Positions 17,379 to 25,970 of a stretch of DNA of 64,000 nt are shown piece after piece. Source of the stretch: Flavivirga sp. 57AJ16 (GTDB taxonomy: Bacteria > Bacteroidota > Bacteroidia > Flavobacteriales > Flavobacteriaceae); contig NZ_JAQZAT010000001.1 in the NCBI RefSeq assembly GCF_028736925.1, positions 186,001-250,000 on the forward strand, given 5' to 3'. Position numbers and translations under genes: made by a program. The stretch's first letter is position 1; each line of letters opens with the position of its first letter. The notes beneath the pieces were generated by a model, which saw only the letters and a list, made by a program, of their open reading frames with translations, searched no databases and had not been told where the DNA came from.

Positions 17379-17708
17379 TTATAGAATTTCGTTAGGATCC
17401 CAAAAAACCTTATCAAAATCCTGTATTTGATTATCTATTACTTTAATACCTTCACTTTCCAATAGTTGTTGCATCAGGTTCGTTCCATCAAAATGGTGTT
17501 TGCCCGTTAATAGGCCTTTTCTATTTACAACGCGATGTGCCGGAACATCTTTTCCTCCAGAGCCATTCATGGCATAACCTACCATGCGTGCGCTCCTTGC
17601 TGCTCCTAAATAGTTTGCAATGGCCCCATAACTTGTAACCCTGCCATAAGGGATCTGTTTGGCAACCTCGTAAACTTTATCAAAAAAATTCAGGGTTTCT
17701 GGTTTCAT
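17379..17708 (-). CDS. Alkyltransferase-like protein (MGMT family, no catalytic cysteine)
   Basis: The 109-residue protein is the DNA-binding domain of O6-methylguanine-DNA methyltransferase alone: FFDKVYEVAKQIPYGRVTSYGAIA helix-turn-helix, the arginine finger region ARSARMVGYAM, and the active-site motif as PAHRVVN. In true methyltransferases this motif is PCHRV; the cysteine is alanine here. Proteins of this ATL type bind alkylated guanine without repair and recruit nucleotide excision repair. Just 3 bases separate it from the LysE gene, so it is likely in a trmB-lysE-atl operon. Confidence 0.88.
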   Translation of the reverse strand: MKPETLNFFDKVYEVAKQIPYGRVTSYGAIANYLGAARSARMVGYAMNGSGGKDVPAHRVVNRKGLLTGKHHFDGTNLMQQLLESEGIKVIDNQIQDFDKVFWDPNEIL

Positions 17709-17711
17709 AGC

Positions 17712-18341
17712 CTACAATTCCTTAATTATATTGATTAGTGTAATAATTGAAATGACACCTGTAATACCACCAATAACATAATTCATGTTCTTTTGGGATG
17801 TAAACGATTTTCCTTTTATTTTATCGAAAAAGAAAATATACATATATAACATCACAAAAGTTCCCATAGCTGCCCCAGCCACATAAGATATGATCCTTGT
17901 TTGCTCAAAAGACATCCATCCAAAAGACGCCAATGTGATGGTCATGTAGGCTTGATAAGGAATAGGAAACACATTGATTGCCGAAAGAAGCATCCCTTGA
18001 AAAAACCGACTATGCTTACTGCGCATTTGTGGTTTTATTTGTTGTTGGGGGTTTGTTTTCGCTATAAGCAGAAAATAGATCGTTACTAATACAAAAATAA
18101 CGAACGCTACTCGCTGTAGAATGTCTACGACCTCTAAATGCCTACTTAAATATCTTGCAAAAACAGCGGCAGCATAAGTTTGAAGTAAAACAACAACACA
18201 AACACCGATAGAAAACATAATGCCTCTTGCATGCCCTTCTTTTAAACTTATTTTAGCAGCTGTCATATTTAACAACCCTGGGGGGATAACCCCTATTAAA
18301 GCTATAAATAATCCTAAAATGAAGATAAAAGTTATGTTCAC
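17712..18341 (-). CDS. LysE family translocator
   Basis: The 209-residue membrane protein has about six helices. The LysE/RhtB pattern is clear at the N-terminus (FILGLFIALIGVIPPGLLNMTAAKISLKEG), with the conserved PGP-like turn as PPG, and in the later PIPYQAYMTITLASFG segment. Members export amino acids or related small molecules; the substrate here is unknown. Its start overlaps the trmB stop codon and the ATL gene follows closely. Confidence 0.85.
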   Translation of the reverse strand: MNITFIFILGLFIALIGVIPPGLLNMTAAKISLKEGHARGIMFSIGVCVVVLLQTYAAAVFARYLSRHLEVVDILQRVAFVIFVLVTIYFLLIAKTNPQQQIKPQMRSKHSRFFQGMLLSAINVFPIPYQAYMTITLASFGWMSFEQTRIISYVAGAAMGTFVMLYMYIFFFDKIKGKSFTSQKNMNYVIGGITGVISIITLINIIKEL

Positions 18342-19018
18342 TAATACTTAATTTTAAACCGAATATACGTAATTGGTTTGTTTTGTTCTAAATATTGTGA
18401 TTCGTAGAAGGTTTGAATGCTTGTAACTTCTTCTGGGCTACCTTCCTGTTTATATACATTATGATTGGCATAAAGCACCTCGTGCCCTGCACCGTGCAAC
18501 AATCCAAGTGTGTACCCATGCATAAACTCACTATCGGTTTTTAGGTTAACAACGCCTTCCTTTTTTAATATTTTTTTATAGCGTTTTAAAAACGTCTCAT
18601 TGGTCATTCTATGCTTAGTGCGTTTATATTTTATTTGTGGATCCGGAAAGGTTATCCAAATTTCGTCTACTTCATTCTCTGCAAAAGCATGATCTATTAA
18701 TTCGATTTGCGTTCTTAAAAAAGCAACATTTGGAATACCTTCTTCTATAGCTGTTTTAGCGCCTCTCCAAAAGCGTGCCCCTTTAATATCTATTCCTATA
18801 AAATTTTTGTTTGGATACTTTTTTGCCAATGCTACAGAATATTCGCCTTTTCCACAACCTAACTCCAACACTAATGGGTTTTCATTTTTAAATACAGATG
18901 CTCCCCAGTTTCCTTTTAACCCATATTCCCCATTAACCAATTCATCCCTAGTTGGTTGAAATACATTTGAAAAGGTTTCATTCTCTTTAAATCTTCTGAG
19001 TTTATTTTTACTTCCCAC
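18341..19018 (-). CDS. trmB: tRNA (guanine(46)-N7)-methyltransferase
   Basis: TrmB places m7G at position 46 of the tRNA variable loop. The 225-residue protein shows SAM motif I LELGCGKGEYSVALA (about residues 50-64), GIDIKGARFWRGAKTA, and the TrmB-specific FPDPQIKYKRTKHRMTNE, with an acidic/basic catalytic set. The length is normal. It overlaps the next gene (LysE) by its stop codon and starts a minus-strand operon of three. Confidence 0.94.
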   Translation of the reverse strand: MGSKNKLRRFKENETFSNVFQPTRDELVNGEYGLKGNWGASVFKNENPLVLELGCGKGEYSVALAKKYPNKNFIGIDIKGARFWRGAKTAIEEGIPNVAFLRTQIELIDHAFAENEVDEIWITFPDPQIKYKRTKHRMTNETFLKRYKKILKKEGVVNLKTDSEFMHGYTLGLLHGAGHEVLYANHNVYKQEGSPEEVTSIQTFYESQYLEQNKPITYIRFKIKY

Positions 19019-19207
19019 TATTATTTAAAATTTTGGTAAAATTAAGGAAATATACGAGAGTGTTTATATGCTTATCTTTGATTTTACCGAAAACTTGCGT
19101 GGGAGGTTGCGGGAACACCCTTTTTAATTTCGTTTATATACAAATTAGATGAAAGGTATAGCGAAAAACCTGGTTTTTCAAAAACAAAAACACGCCTTAA
19201 ATTATTT

Positions 19208-20263
19208 ATGAAAAAAAGAATTTTAGTTGCGCCCTTAAACTGGGGTTTGGGGCATGCTACAAGAAGCATCCCTATTATTTATGAGTTAATAAAGCATGGT
19301 TTTGAACCTGTTATTGCTAGTGATGGTGCTGCATTAACGCTTTTACAAAAAGAATTTCCTTCGCTTTCGTCCATAGAATTACCATCTTACAATGTAACTT
19401 ATGCTAAAAAAGGAAAGCATTTTAAACTAAAACTCATTAAGGATTCTCCAAAACTCATAAAAGCCATTAAAGCTGAAAAAAAAGAAACAAAGCTTATCAT
19501 AGAAACCCATAATATTCAGGGTATCATTTCAGATAACCGACTAGGGGTTTACAGTAAAAAAGTCCCATCGGTCTTTATAACCCATCAATTAAATGTTTTA
19601 ACGGGAAGTACCACATGGTTAAGCACAAAAATGCACCAAAAGATCATAAAAAAATTTGATGTGTGTTGGGTGCCCGATACTAAAGGGAAAATTAATTTAA
19701 GTGGTAAGCTTGGACATGTTGATAATTTTGAAATACCTATAGAATATATTGGTCCTTTAAGTAGGTTTGAGAATAAACGCCTAAAAGTTGAAAACGATTT
19801 AATGGTGCTGCTTTCTGGTCCCGAACCACAGCGTACATTACTTGAAGACTCCCTTTTTTTAAAGCTAAAAAATTATACTGGAAAAGTCGTTTTTGTTAAA
19901 GGTATTATGGAAAAGGAACAAACTATCCAGATGAAAGGAAATATGACGATATACAATTTCATGACCTCAAATTTACTAGAGAAAACCATTAACCAAAGTG
20001 GATTAATTTTATCCAGGTCTGGTTATACTACTATTATGGATTTAGCAAAACTTAATAAAAAAGCTTTTTTTATACCTACGCCCGGGCAATTTGAACAAGA
20101 ATATTTAGCAAAAAGATTAACAGATCTAGAATTAGTCCCAAGTTGTAATCAAGAGGATTTTACATTGGATAGATTAAAAAGCGCCACCTCCTTTAAAGGT
20201 TTAAAATCCTTTGATTATAATGTGAATTTTAAAAAACTATTCCACCTTTTCGAGTGTGAATGA
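19208..20263 (+). CDS. GT-B fold glycosyltransferase, MurG-like
   Basis: The 351-residue protein starts ILVAPLNWGLGHATRSIPII, the glycine-rich loop (GxGHxTR) of GT28-type enzymes, followed by a Rossmann-like N-terminal domain. The C-terminal part has VLLSGPEPQRT, and SRSGYTTIMDLAKLNKKAFFIPTPGQFEQEYLA, where the E and Q residues of the donor-sugar site in MurG-like folds are expected. No membrane helix. The acceptor and the sugar are unknown. Its last 27 bases overlap the end of the converging histidine kinase gene. Confidence 0.82.
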   Translation: MKKRILVAPLNWGLGHATRSIPIIYELIKHGFEPVIASDGAALTLLQKEFPSLSSIELPSYNVTYAKKGKHFKLKLIKDSPKLIKAIKAEKKETKLIIETHNIQGIISDNRLGVYSKKVPSVFITHQLNVLTGSTTWLSTKMHQKIIKKFDVCWVPDTKGKINLSGKLGHVDNFEIPIEYIGPLSRFENKRLKVENDLMVLLSGPEPQRTLLEDSLFLKLKNYTGKVVFVKGIMEKEQTIQMKGNMTIYNFMTSNLLEKTINQSGLILSRSGYTTIMDLAKLNKKAFFIPTPGQFEQEYLAKRLTDLELVPSCNQEDFTLDRLKSATSFKGLKSFDYNVNFKKLFHLFECE

Positions 20264-21280
20264 GAACTCACTACCTACGCCAAACTCACTCTCTACATAT
20301 ATTTTTTCGTCATGAGCTTCAATAATATGTTTCACTATAGAAAGCCCTAACCCAGAACCTCCTTCTTTACGGGAACCACTTTTATCAACTCTATAAAAAC
20401 GTTCAAATAAACGAGGCAGGTGCTTTTTTTCAATACCTTCACCGTTATCTGTCACACGAACAATAACTTTGTTTTTTATTAAGTTTTCAATACTAACTTC
20501 TGTCGTTCCTTTTTCTCTTCCGTATTTTAAGGAGTTTACAATTAAGTTTGCCAATACTTGCTGTATACGTTCCTTATCGGCTTTGACCAATACCAATTTA
20601 TTATACTCTGTATCAAAAGTAAGTGTAATTCTTTTTTTGCTGGCTTTCATCTCCAGCATTTCAAATACATTCTCAACCAGCTCGACAATATCAAATGTTT
20701 CTATATTTAAACTTAAATCACCAACTTCTAATTTGGTTATCATATCTAAGTCCTTAATAATATAGCCTAATCTCTCAATACCCTTACTGGCTCTTTCTAA
20801 GTACTTTTCTCGTACTTTTTTGTCGTTCATGGCACCATCTAATAGTGTAAGAATGTACCCTTGTACTGTAAATAAAGGTGTTTTTAATTCATGTGATACA
20901 TTTCCTAAAAACTCTTTCCGATACTTTTCACGAACTTTTAAAGTCTCTATTTCAAGCTTTTTATCGCGGGCAAACTTATCGATCTCTTGGGTTAGGGTTC
21001 GCATATCTGTCGTAATAGGCCCCTTATTTAGGTTAGCAGATTCTAAAAGTGTTAAATCATCGTATATTTTTTTAACCCGTTTATATATAAATCGTTCTAC
21101 ACTAAATTGAATCACTAAAAAGGAAAAGGCATAAACACTAACCAACAAGGCAAATATATGCAGCCAGTTAAACTCATATAAATAATATAAAAAAACACTC
21201 ATTAAGAGCGTTGTATATAAGGTTATATATAATGACGTTTTTAAGGAAAACCTATATGATCTTTTAAATTTTGCCTGCAT
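20237..21280 (-). CDS. Sensor histidine kinase, PhoR-like
   Basis: The 347-residue kinase has two N-terminal helices (about residues 13-31 and 36-57) with almost no loop between them, so it has no sizeable extracellular sensor. Then come HisKA with the phospho-acceptor in NVSHELKTPLFTVQGY, the N box (NLIVNSLKYG), G1 (TDNGEGI), F box (LFERFYRVDK) and G2 (GSGLGLSIVKHI). Its start touches the stop of the response regulator upstream, so the pair is co-transcribed. The flavobacterial PhoR/PhoB-type phosphate system is the nearest match, but the signal is not shown. Confidence 0.92.
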   Translation of the reverse strand: MQAKFKRSYRFSLKTSLYITLYTTLLMSVFLYYLYEFNWLHIFALLVSVYAFSFLVIQFSVERFIYKRVKKIYDDLTLLESANLNKGPITTDMRTLTQEIDKFARDKKLEIETLKVREKYRKEFLGNVSHELKTPLFTVQGYILTLLDGAMNDKKVREKYLERASKGIERLGYIIKDLDMITKLEVGDLSLNIETFDIVELVENVFEMLEMKASKKRITLTFDTEYNKLVLVKADKERIQQVLANLIVNSLKYGREKGTTEVSIENLIKNKVIVRVTDNGEGIEKKHLPRLFERFYRVDKSGSRKEGGSGLGLSIVKHIIEAHDEKIYVESEFGVGSEFSFTLEKVE

Positions 21281-21960
21281 TATTCTACAAACTTGTAGCC
21301 TACCCCTTTTATGGTTTTAAAACTAGTATCGCCCAGTTTTTCTCTCAATTTACGAATGTGTACATCTATGGTTCTGCCCCCAACTACGACCTCATTACCC
21401 CAAACAGCATCAAGAATCTCATCTCTTTTAAAAACTTTCCCTGGCTTTGAGGCCAATAAAGATAGCAATTCAAATTCTTTTCTTGGCAAAATAATCTCTT
21501 CTCCTTTAGAAATAATCTTATACTCATCTCTATTAATTACCAAACTCCCTATTTTAACAGTATCGGTAACATTTTCCTCTTTAAAACGCCTTAAAAGTGC
21601 TTTTACTTTACTAACTAAAACCTTGGGCTTTATGGGTTTGGTAATATAATCGTCTGCACCAGCATCAAAACCTGCAACCTGAGAATAATCTTCTCCTCTT
21701 GCTGTTAAAAAAGTAATGATACTATTCTTTAAATCCGGGGTCTTTCTAATTAATTCACAAGCTTCAATGCCATCCATTTCAGGCATCATGACATCTAAAA
21801 TAATTAATTGCGGGAGTTCTTTTTTTGCTTTTTTAACCCCTTCATAACCATTCTCTGCAGTAATAACCTGATACCCTTCGTTTGACAGATTATATCCTAT
21901 AATCTCCAAAATATCCGGCTCATCATCAACTAATAATATCTTTATATCATTCTTTTTCAT
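21280..21960 (-). CDS. OmpR/PhoB-family response regulator
   Basis: The 226-residue regulator has a receiver domain (VDDEPDILEI; phosphorylated Asp in LIILDVMMPEMDG near residue 56; Thr/Lys in TARGED and ITKPIKPK) and a winged-helix DNA-binding domain (PRKEFELLSLLASKPGKVFKRDEI, VDVHIRKLREKLG, IKGVGYKF). It is the partner of the histidine kinase that follows without gap. The intergenic stretch to 22164 is divergent. Confidence 0.94.
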   Translation of the reverse strand: MKKNDIKILLVDDEPDILEIIGYNLSNEGYQVITAENGYEGVKKAKKELPQLIILDVMMPEMDGIEACELIRKTPDLKNSIITFLTARGEDYSQVAGFDAGADDYITKPIKPKVLVSKVKALLRRFKEENVTDTVKIGSLVINRDEYKIISKGEEIILPRKEFELLSLLASKPGKVFKRDEILDAVWGNEVVVGGRTIDVHIRKLREKLGDTSFKTIKGVGYKFVE

Positions 21961-22112
21961 ACTTAAATAATAAATTATATTTATTTCTTAAAGTAAAGAT
22001 AAAACTTATAATACCGTTTTGATCGATCTTACAAAATTAATAACATTAACGTAACCGACAATTTACGGTAAATTAATATTTCGACAAAATAACTAAATCT
22101 TTAACACTTTTT

Positions 22113-22128
22113 TGGCATCACTTTTGTT
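22113..22128 (+). promoter_or_regulatory. Putative sigma-54 (-24/-12) promoter
   Basis: TGGCATCACTTTTGTT differs at one base from the element at 16904-16919 and has the same TGGCA-n6-TTG layout. It lies 36 bases before the start of the sorting-domain protein. A weak -7-like TACCTTTA at about 22138 is an alternative reading. Confidence 0.45.
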
Positions 22129-22163
22129 GTAATTTAGTACCTTTATAATGTTGAAAGGAACAT

Positions 22164-22505
22164 ATGAAAAAAAACTACCTATTCATTTTATTTTTAACTT
22201 TAGCATTCGCCGTAACCCAACAAGGGTTTACTCAAAGCAATGCTAACAGGGATCCTATTAAACAAAATATAGAAGGTTTATCTATTTACCCAAATCCTGT
22301 TAATAGTGGAAAAACATTTATATACCTAACATCAAAACGTAATTTAACCAAAAAAATTGAGTTCTTTAATGTTTTGGGCAAACAGGTATATGCTACTATT
22401 TTAACAGGTAAAGAATTAAACATTTCAAATTTAAGCAAAGGGGTCTATATTTTAAAGATTACTGAAAATGGCATTAGTGAAACAAGAAAACTAGTGATTA
22501 AATAA
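22164..22505 (+). CDS. T9SS type A sorting-domain-only secreted protein
   Basis: The 113-residue protein has a signal peptide (KKNYLFILFLTLAFAVTQQG, cleavage near FTQS), a short linker, and then a complete type IX secretion C-terminal sorting domain: SIYPNPVNSG, the FFNVLGKQVY strand, ISNLSKGVYILKI and the final RKLVIK. In most T9SS substrates this domain is the tail of a large cargo; here nothing else is present. It may be a surface-anchored small protein or an accessory factor. A terminator hairpin follows. Confidence 0.88.
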   Translation: MKKNYLFILFLTLAFAVTQQGFTQSNANRDPIKQNIEGLSIYPNPVNSGKTFIYLTSKRNLTKKIEFFNVLGKQVYATILTGKELNISNLSKGVYILKITENGISETRKLVIK

Positions 22506-22526
22506 TATCTCAATTTATAAATTTTA

Positions 22527-22556
22527 AAAGCGTTACCAATGGTAACGCTTTTTTAT
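22527..22556 (+). terminator. Terminator after the sorting-domain protein
   Basis: Arms AAGCGTTACC and GGTAACGCTT with an AAT loop are followed by TTTTATTTTA. Confidence 0.85.
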
Positions 22557-22573
22557 TTTATATATTTTTGTCT

Positions 22574-22618
22574 TATACCAAATAGATTTTAAAATAACCC
22601 TAATAATTTATTTGGTAT
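22574..22618. repeat. Short inverted repeat with family-A-like ends
   Basis: ATACCAAATAgATT and its inverse AATttATTTGGTAT enclose about 18 bases. The outer ATACCAA / TTGGTAT match the ends of the MITE-like elements at 14417 and 55129, so this could be a very short derivative or just a hairpin before the next gene. Confidence 0.4.
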
Positions 22619-22630
22619 TACTAAAAAATT

Positions 22631-23611
22631 ATGATTGACACCAATTCTATTTTCAACATTACCAACCAAACTGAGTTTGAAGATCTGGCACTACAAATTT
22701 TTAAATTTCAATTTGAAAACAATCCTGTTTATCGTTCTTTTTGCGATTTACTATATAAACATCCCTGCGATGTAAAAACCATTAATGATATTCCGTTTTT
22801 ACCCATTCAATTCTTTAAATCCCATAATGTACTGAGTTCTAAAAATCCCATTAAAACTACTTTTTTGAGTTCTGGTACTACTGGAAGTATTACCAGTAAG
22901 CATCATGTAACAGATTTAGACATTTATACCCAAAGTTTTACTAAGGGATTTCAGCAATTCTACGGGCCTATTGAAGATTATGTCATTCTAGCTTTATTAC
23001 CTTCTTATCTAGAGCGCGAAGGGGCTTCGTTAATATATATGGTAGATGCCATGATTAAACAATCAAAATATACTGAAAGCGGGTTTTATTTAAATAATTA
23101 TTCTGAACTGAAAGACACTTTAGCGGCATTGGACTCCCCTGGAAAAAAGATCTTGTTAATTGGTGTGTCTTTTGCCCTATTAGACCTCGTTGAAAGGCAT
23201 CAATTTAACTTAAGTCATACTATTATAATGGAGACCGGTGGTATGAAAGGCAGAAGAAAAGAACTTATTAGAGAAGCTCTACATTCAAGATTAAAAGCAG
23301 GCTTTGGCGTGGATGCCATACATAGTGAATATGGTATGACCGAACTTTTAAGCCAGAGCTATTCTAAAGGACACGGTGTTTTTAATGCGCCTAATTGGAT
23401 GCGTATTTTAACACGCGACATAGAAGATCCGCTCTCTATACTTGCGCCCGGTAAAACAGGAGGGGTAAACGTTATTGATCTAGCTAATATAAATTCCTGT
23501 TCCTTTATTGCCACTCAAGATTTAGGTCGTGTTAATAACAATGGGACCTTTGAAATTATTGGACGTTTTGATAATTCAGACATTCGTGGGTGCAATCTTA
23601 TGGTACTTTAA
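22631..23611 (+). CDS. LuxE-like acyl-protein synthetase family protein
   Basis: The 326-residue protein belongs to the LuxE/acyl-protein synthetase branch of the AMP-binding superfamily. It has FLPIQFFKSHNVLS, the phosphate-binding LSSGTTGSITSKHH (about residues 77-90), ILLIGVSFALLDLV, IMETGGMKGRRKEL and HSEYGMTELLSQSYS with SFIATQDLGRV toward the end. LuxE activates a fatty acid as acyl-AMP for an acyl-CoA-type reductase; no luxC, luxD or luciferase genes are near. In Bacteroidota such proteins occur singly, and the acid substrate is not known. Confidence 0.82.
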   Translation: MIDTNSIFNITNQTEFEDLALQIFKFQFENNPVYRSFCDLLYKHPCDVKTINDIPFLPIQFFKSHNVLSSKNPIKTTFLSSGTTGSITSKHHVTDLDIYTQSFTKGFQQFYGPIEDYVILALLPSYLEREGASLIYMVDAMIKQSKYTESGFYLNNYSELKDTLAALDSPGKKILLIGVSFALLDLVERHQFNLSHTIIMETGGMKGRRKELIREALHSRLKAGFGVDAIHSEYGMTELLSQSYSKGHGVFNAPNWMRILTRDIEDPLSILAPGKTGGVNVIDLANINSCSFIATQDLGRVNNNGTFEIIGRFDNSDIRGCNLMVL

Positions 23612-23656
23612 TCTGTAAGTTCCCATTCATTTTCGACATATTAAAAAACACTTTTT

Positions 23657-24102
23657 ATGAGAGCTATTATCTTTTTGTTAACGCTTTGTACCTCGTTATC
23701 CTTTTCTCAACCTATCGATCATAATCTTAAAAGAGGCTTTGCTGTTAATGGTTATGATGTTGTTGCTTATTTTAAGAACACGCCTTTAGAAGGAAGCAAA
23801 AAAATTATTACGGAATATAATGGGGCTAAGTATAAATTCTCTTCAAATGAGAACCTTAATATATTTAAGAACAGCCCTGAAAAGTACCTCCCTCAATATG
23901 GTGGATATTGCGCCTACGCTATTCTTTAAAGGCAAGCAAAGTACCTATAAACCCAAAAGCTTTTAAAATTATTAACGAGAGGCTTTACTTGTTCTACAAT
24001 GCCTGGGGCACAAACACCTTAGACTTATGGCAAAAAGAAAACGAAAAAGAATTATTAGAAAAAGCTGATAAAAATTGGAGCCGTATAAAATTTAAAAAAT
24101 AA
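23657..24102 (+). pseudogene. YHS domain protein gene with a frameshift
   Basis: The first frame (23657-23929) gives a signal peptide (IIFLLTLCTSLSFSQ) and a YHS domain (LKRGFAVNGYDVVAYF, YKFSSNENLNIFKNSPEKYLPQYGGYCAYAI). The second frame continues it (LKASKVPINPKAFKIIN, LYLFYN, DLWQKENEKELLEKADKNW) up to 24102. Joining them restores a normal secreted YHS protein of about 148 residues. One base seems to be missing near 23924 (att[g]ct tta). It is either a recent pseudogene or a sequencing error; the rest of the second half is undamaged. Confidence 0.85.
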
Positions 24103-24103
24103 T

Positions 24104-24270
24104 ACTGAATGTCCATAATTTGTCATAAACCTAAAAATATATTGTTTTTGTCATCCCGAGGCAACGAGGGATCTCCATTGATTATCAACAGATTCCCTGC
24201 CTGCCGGCAGGCAGGTTCACTTCGTTCTGAATGACAAAAATATCATTATGCATGATTACGGACATTCAGT
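24104..24270. repeat. Inverted-terminal repeat element after the YHS gene
   Basis: Ends ACTGAATGTCCATAAT and, inverted, ACTGAATGTCCGTAAT enclose about 130 bases with a GAGGCAACGAGGGATCTCC-type hairpin and the palindrome CCTGCCTGCCGGCAGGCAGG. It begins 1-2 bases after the YHS stop codon. No frame is preserved inside it. Confidence 0.65.
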
Positions 24271-24365
24271 AAAATAATTGATCTCATGTAAGTTATTTAA
24301 AATAACTACGACAAAACTATTGCTAAGAAAAAGAAAAATTTATTTTTTAGTTGGTTGGTTAAAGC

Positions 24366-24393
24366 AAAGCCTGATTTTAAAAAATCAGGCTTT
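24366..24393. terminator. Bidirectional terminator between the YHS gene and tyrS
   Basis: Arms AAAGCCTGATTTT and AAAATCAGGCTTT form a strong hairpin with T-rich flanks on both strands, serving tyrS (minus) and the YHS unit (plus). A GAAGCGGTTTAAACCACTTC palindrome lies just after it at 24403-24422. Confidence 0.75.
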
Positions 24394-24423
24394 GTTATTT
24401 TTGAAGCGGTTTAAACCACTTCT

Positions 24424-25719
24424 TTATATCATTCGTAATACAAAATAGTTTTTCTTACCGCGTTGCAATAGCACAAACTTATTATTAATTAAGTCCTTTA
24501 TGGTAATGCTATAGTCGTCCTTTACTTTTTCTTTATTTACAGAAATAGAGTTCTCTTTAAGAGCCCTTCTTGCTTCTCCGTTGGATTTTAAAAACCCGCC
24601 CTTTTCTGCTAAGGCCGCTATAATATCTAAACCATCAGCAATATCAGACTGGGATATTTCTGTCTGCGGTACGCCATCAAATACATCTAAAAATGTTTGC
24701 TCATTCAATCCTTTTAAATCATCACTAGTGGATTTACCAAAAAGGATGTCGCTGGCTTTTATAGCATTTTCCAAATCGTCTTTAGAATGCACCAACATGG
24801 TTATTTCTTCTGCCAAACGCTTTTGTAACACACGTAAATGAGGAGCTTCTTTATGTGTTTCAACTAAAGTATTGATTTCTTCCTCGGTTAAAAAAGTAAA
24901 TATCTTTATATATTTTTCAGCATCTTCATCACTGGAGTTTAACCAATATTGATAAAATTTATATGGAGAGGTTCTATTAGCATCCAACCAAACGTTTCCA
25001 CCTTCAGATTTCCCAAATTTAGAACCATCAGATTTTGTAATTAATGGACAGGTTATAGCAAACCCTTTTCCGTTGCCAATCCTTCTAATCAACTCGGTTC
25101 CTGTTGTAATGTTACCCCACTGGTCACTGCCTCCCATTTGTATGGAACAGTTATTTTCCTTGTATAAATGAAGAAAATCGTACCCTTGAACTAATTGATA
25201 TGTAAACTCTGTAAAACTCATGCCTTCAGACGACTCGGATGAAATTCTGTTTTTCACAGAATCTTTTGCCATCATATAGTTTACAGTAATATGCTTCCCA
25301 ACATCGCGGATAAATTCAAGAAATGAAAAATCCTTCATCCAATCATAATTATTTACTAAAACCGCAGCATTTTCGGCATCACTTTCAAAATCCAAAAAAT
25401 GTGACAATTGTTTTTTAATAGCGTCTTGATTATGACGTAATGTTTTTTCATCTAACAAATTACGTTCGTTTGATTTCCCCGATGGATCTCCAATCATTCC
25501 CGTGGCGCCTCCCACCAAAGCTAAAGGCCTATGCCCGCAACGTTGGTAATGTGCCAAAAGCATGATAGGCACCAGGTTTCCAATATGTAAAGAATCCGCT
25601 GTAGGATCAAAACCTACATAAGCACTCCGCATGCTTTCCATTAAATGGGCTTCAGCTCCAGGCATTACGGTATGTATCATGCCTCTCCAAGTTAATTCTT
25701 CAACAAAATTCTTTATCAT
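24424..25719 (-). CDS. tyrS: Tyrosyl-tRNA synthetase
   Basis: This class I synthetase charges tRNA(Tyr). The 431-residue protein has the HIGH motif as HIGN ([12 protein letters not shown]), [16 protein letters not shown], the tyrosine site [12 protein letters not shown] and GGSDQWGNI, the KMSKS-like KFGKS ([10 protein letters not shown]), and a C-terminal S4 RNA-binding domain ([18 protein letters not shown]). I chose ATG 25719 (MIKNFVEEL) rather than the in-frame TTG three codons upstream. A TATCTTTG -7 element lies 26 bases before it. Confidence 0.97.
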   Translation of the reverse strand: MIKNFVEELTWRGMIHTVMPGAEAHLMESMRSAYVGFDPTADSLHIGNLVPIMLLAHYQRCGHRPLALVGGATGMIGDPSGKSNERNLLDEKTLRHNQDAIKKQLSHFLDFESDAENAAVLVNNYDWMKDFSFLEFIRDVGKHITVNYMMAKDSVKNRISSESSEGMSFTEFTYQLVQGYDFLHLYKENNCSIQMGGSDQWGNITTGTELIRRIGNGKGFAITCPLITKSDGSKFGKSEGGNVWLDANRTSPYKFYQYWLNSSDEDAEKYIKIFTFLTEEEINTLVETHKEAPHLRVLQKRLAEEITMLVHSKDDLENAIKASDILFGKSTSDDLKGLNEQTFLDVFDGVPQTEISQSDIADGLDIIAALAEKGGFLKSNGEARRALKENSISVNKEKVKDDYSITIKDLINNKFVLLQRGKKNYFVLRMI

Positions 25720-25744
25720 TCTTTTCAATTTTTACAAAACTATG

Positions 25745-25752
25745 CAAAGATA
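25745..25752 (-). promoter_or_regulatory. -7 promoter element before tyrS
   Basis: Read on the minus strand: TATCTTTG, followed by GCATAG, 26 bases before the start ATG of tyrS. Confidence 0.55.
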
Positions 25753-25970
25753 AAAATCAATGCATAATTACTTTAGTATTATGAATAATTCTTTATCCTA
25801 AAACATAAGGGGATCTAAAAAGTGTTTCATGTGCTCGATTTTAATTGCAAGGGCCATTTGCCAACTTGCTACCTCATTTATTTCCATAAAAATGAAGATC
25901 CAAGTGGTAAATTTCCACATAGATAACATTTTGGATCTAAGTACTCTTAAATATTTATTACTTTCGCTGC

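Noticed and set aside
19073-19080. TATCTTTG as a promoter for the glycosyltransferase at 19208
   Set aside because: It is 128 bases upstream with no supporting -33 element; not strong enough to list as a feature.
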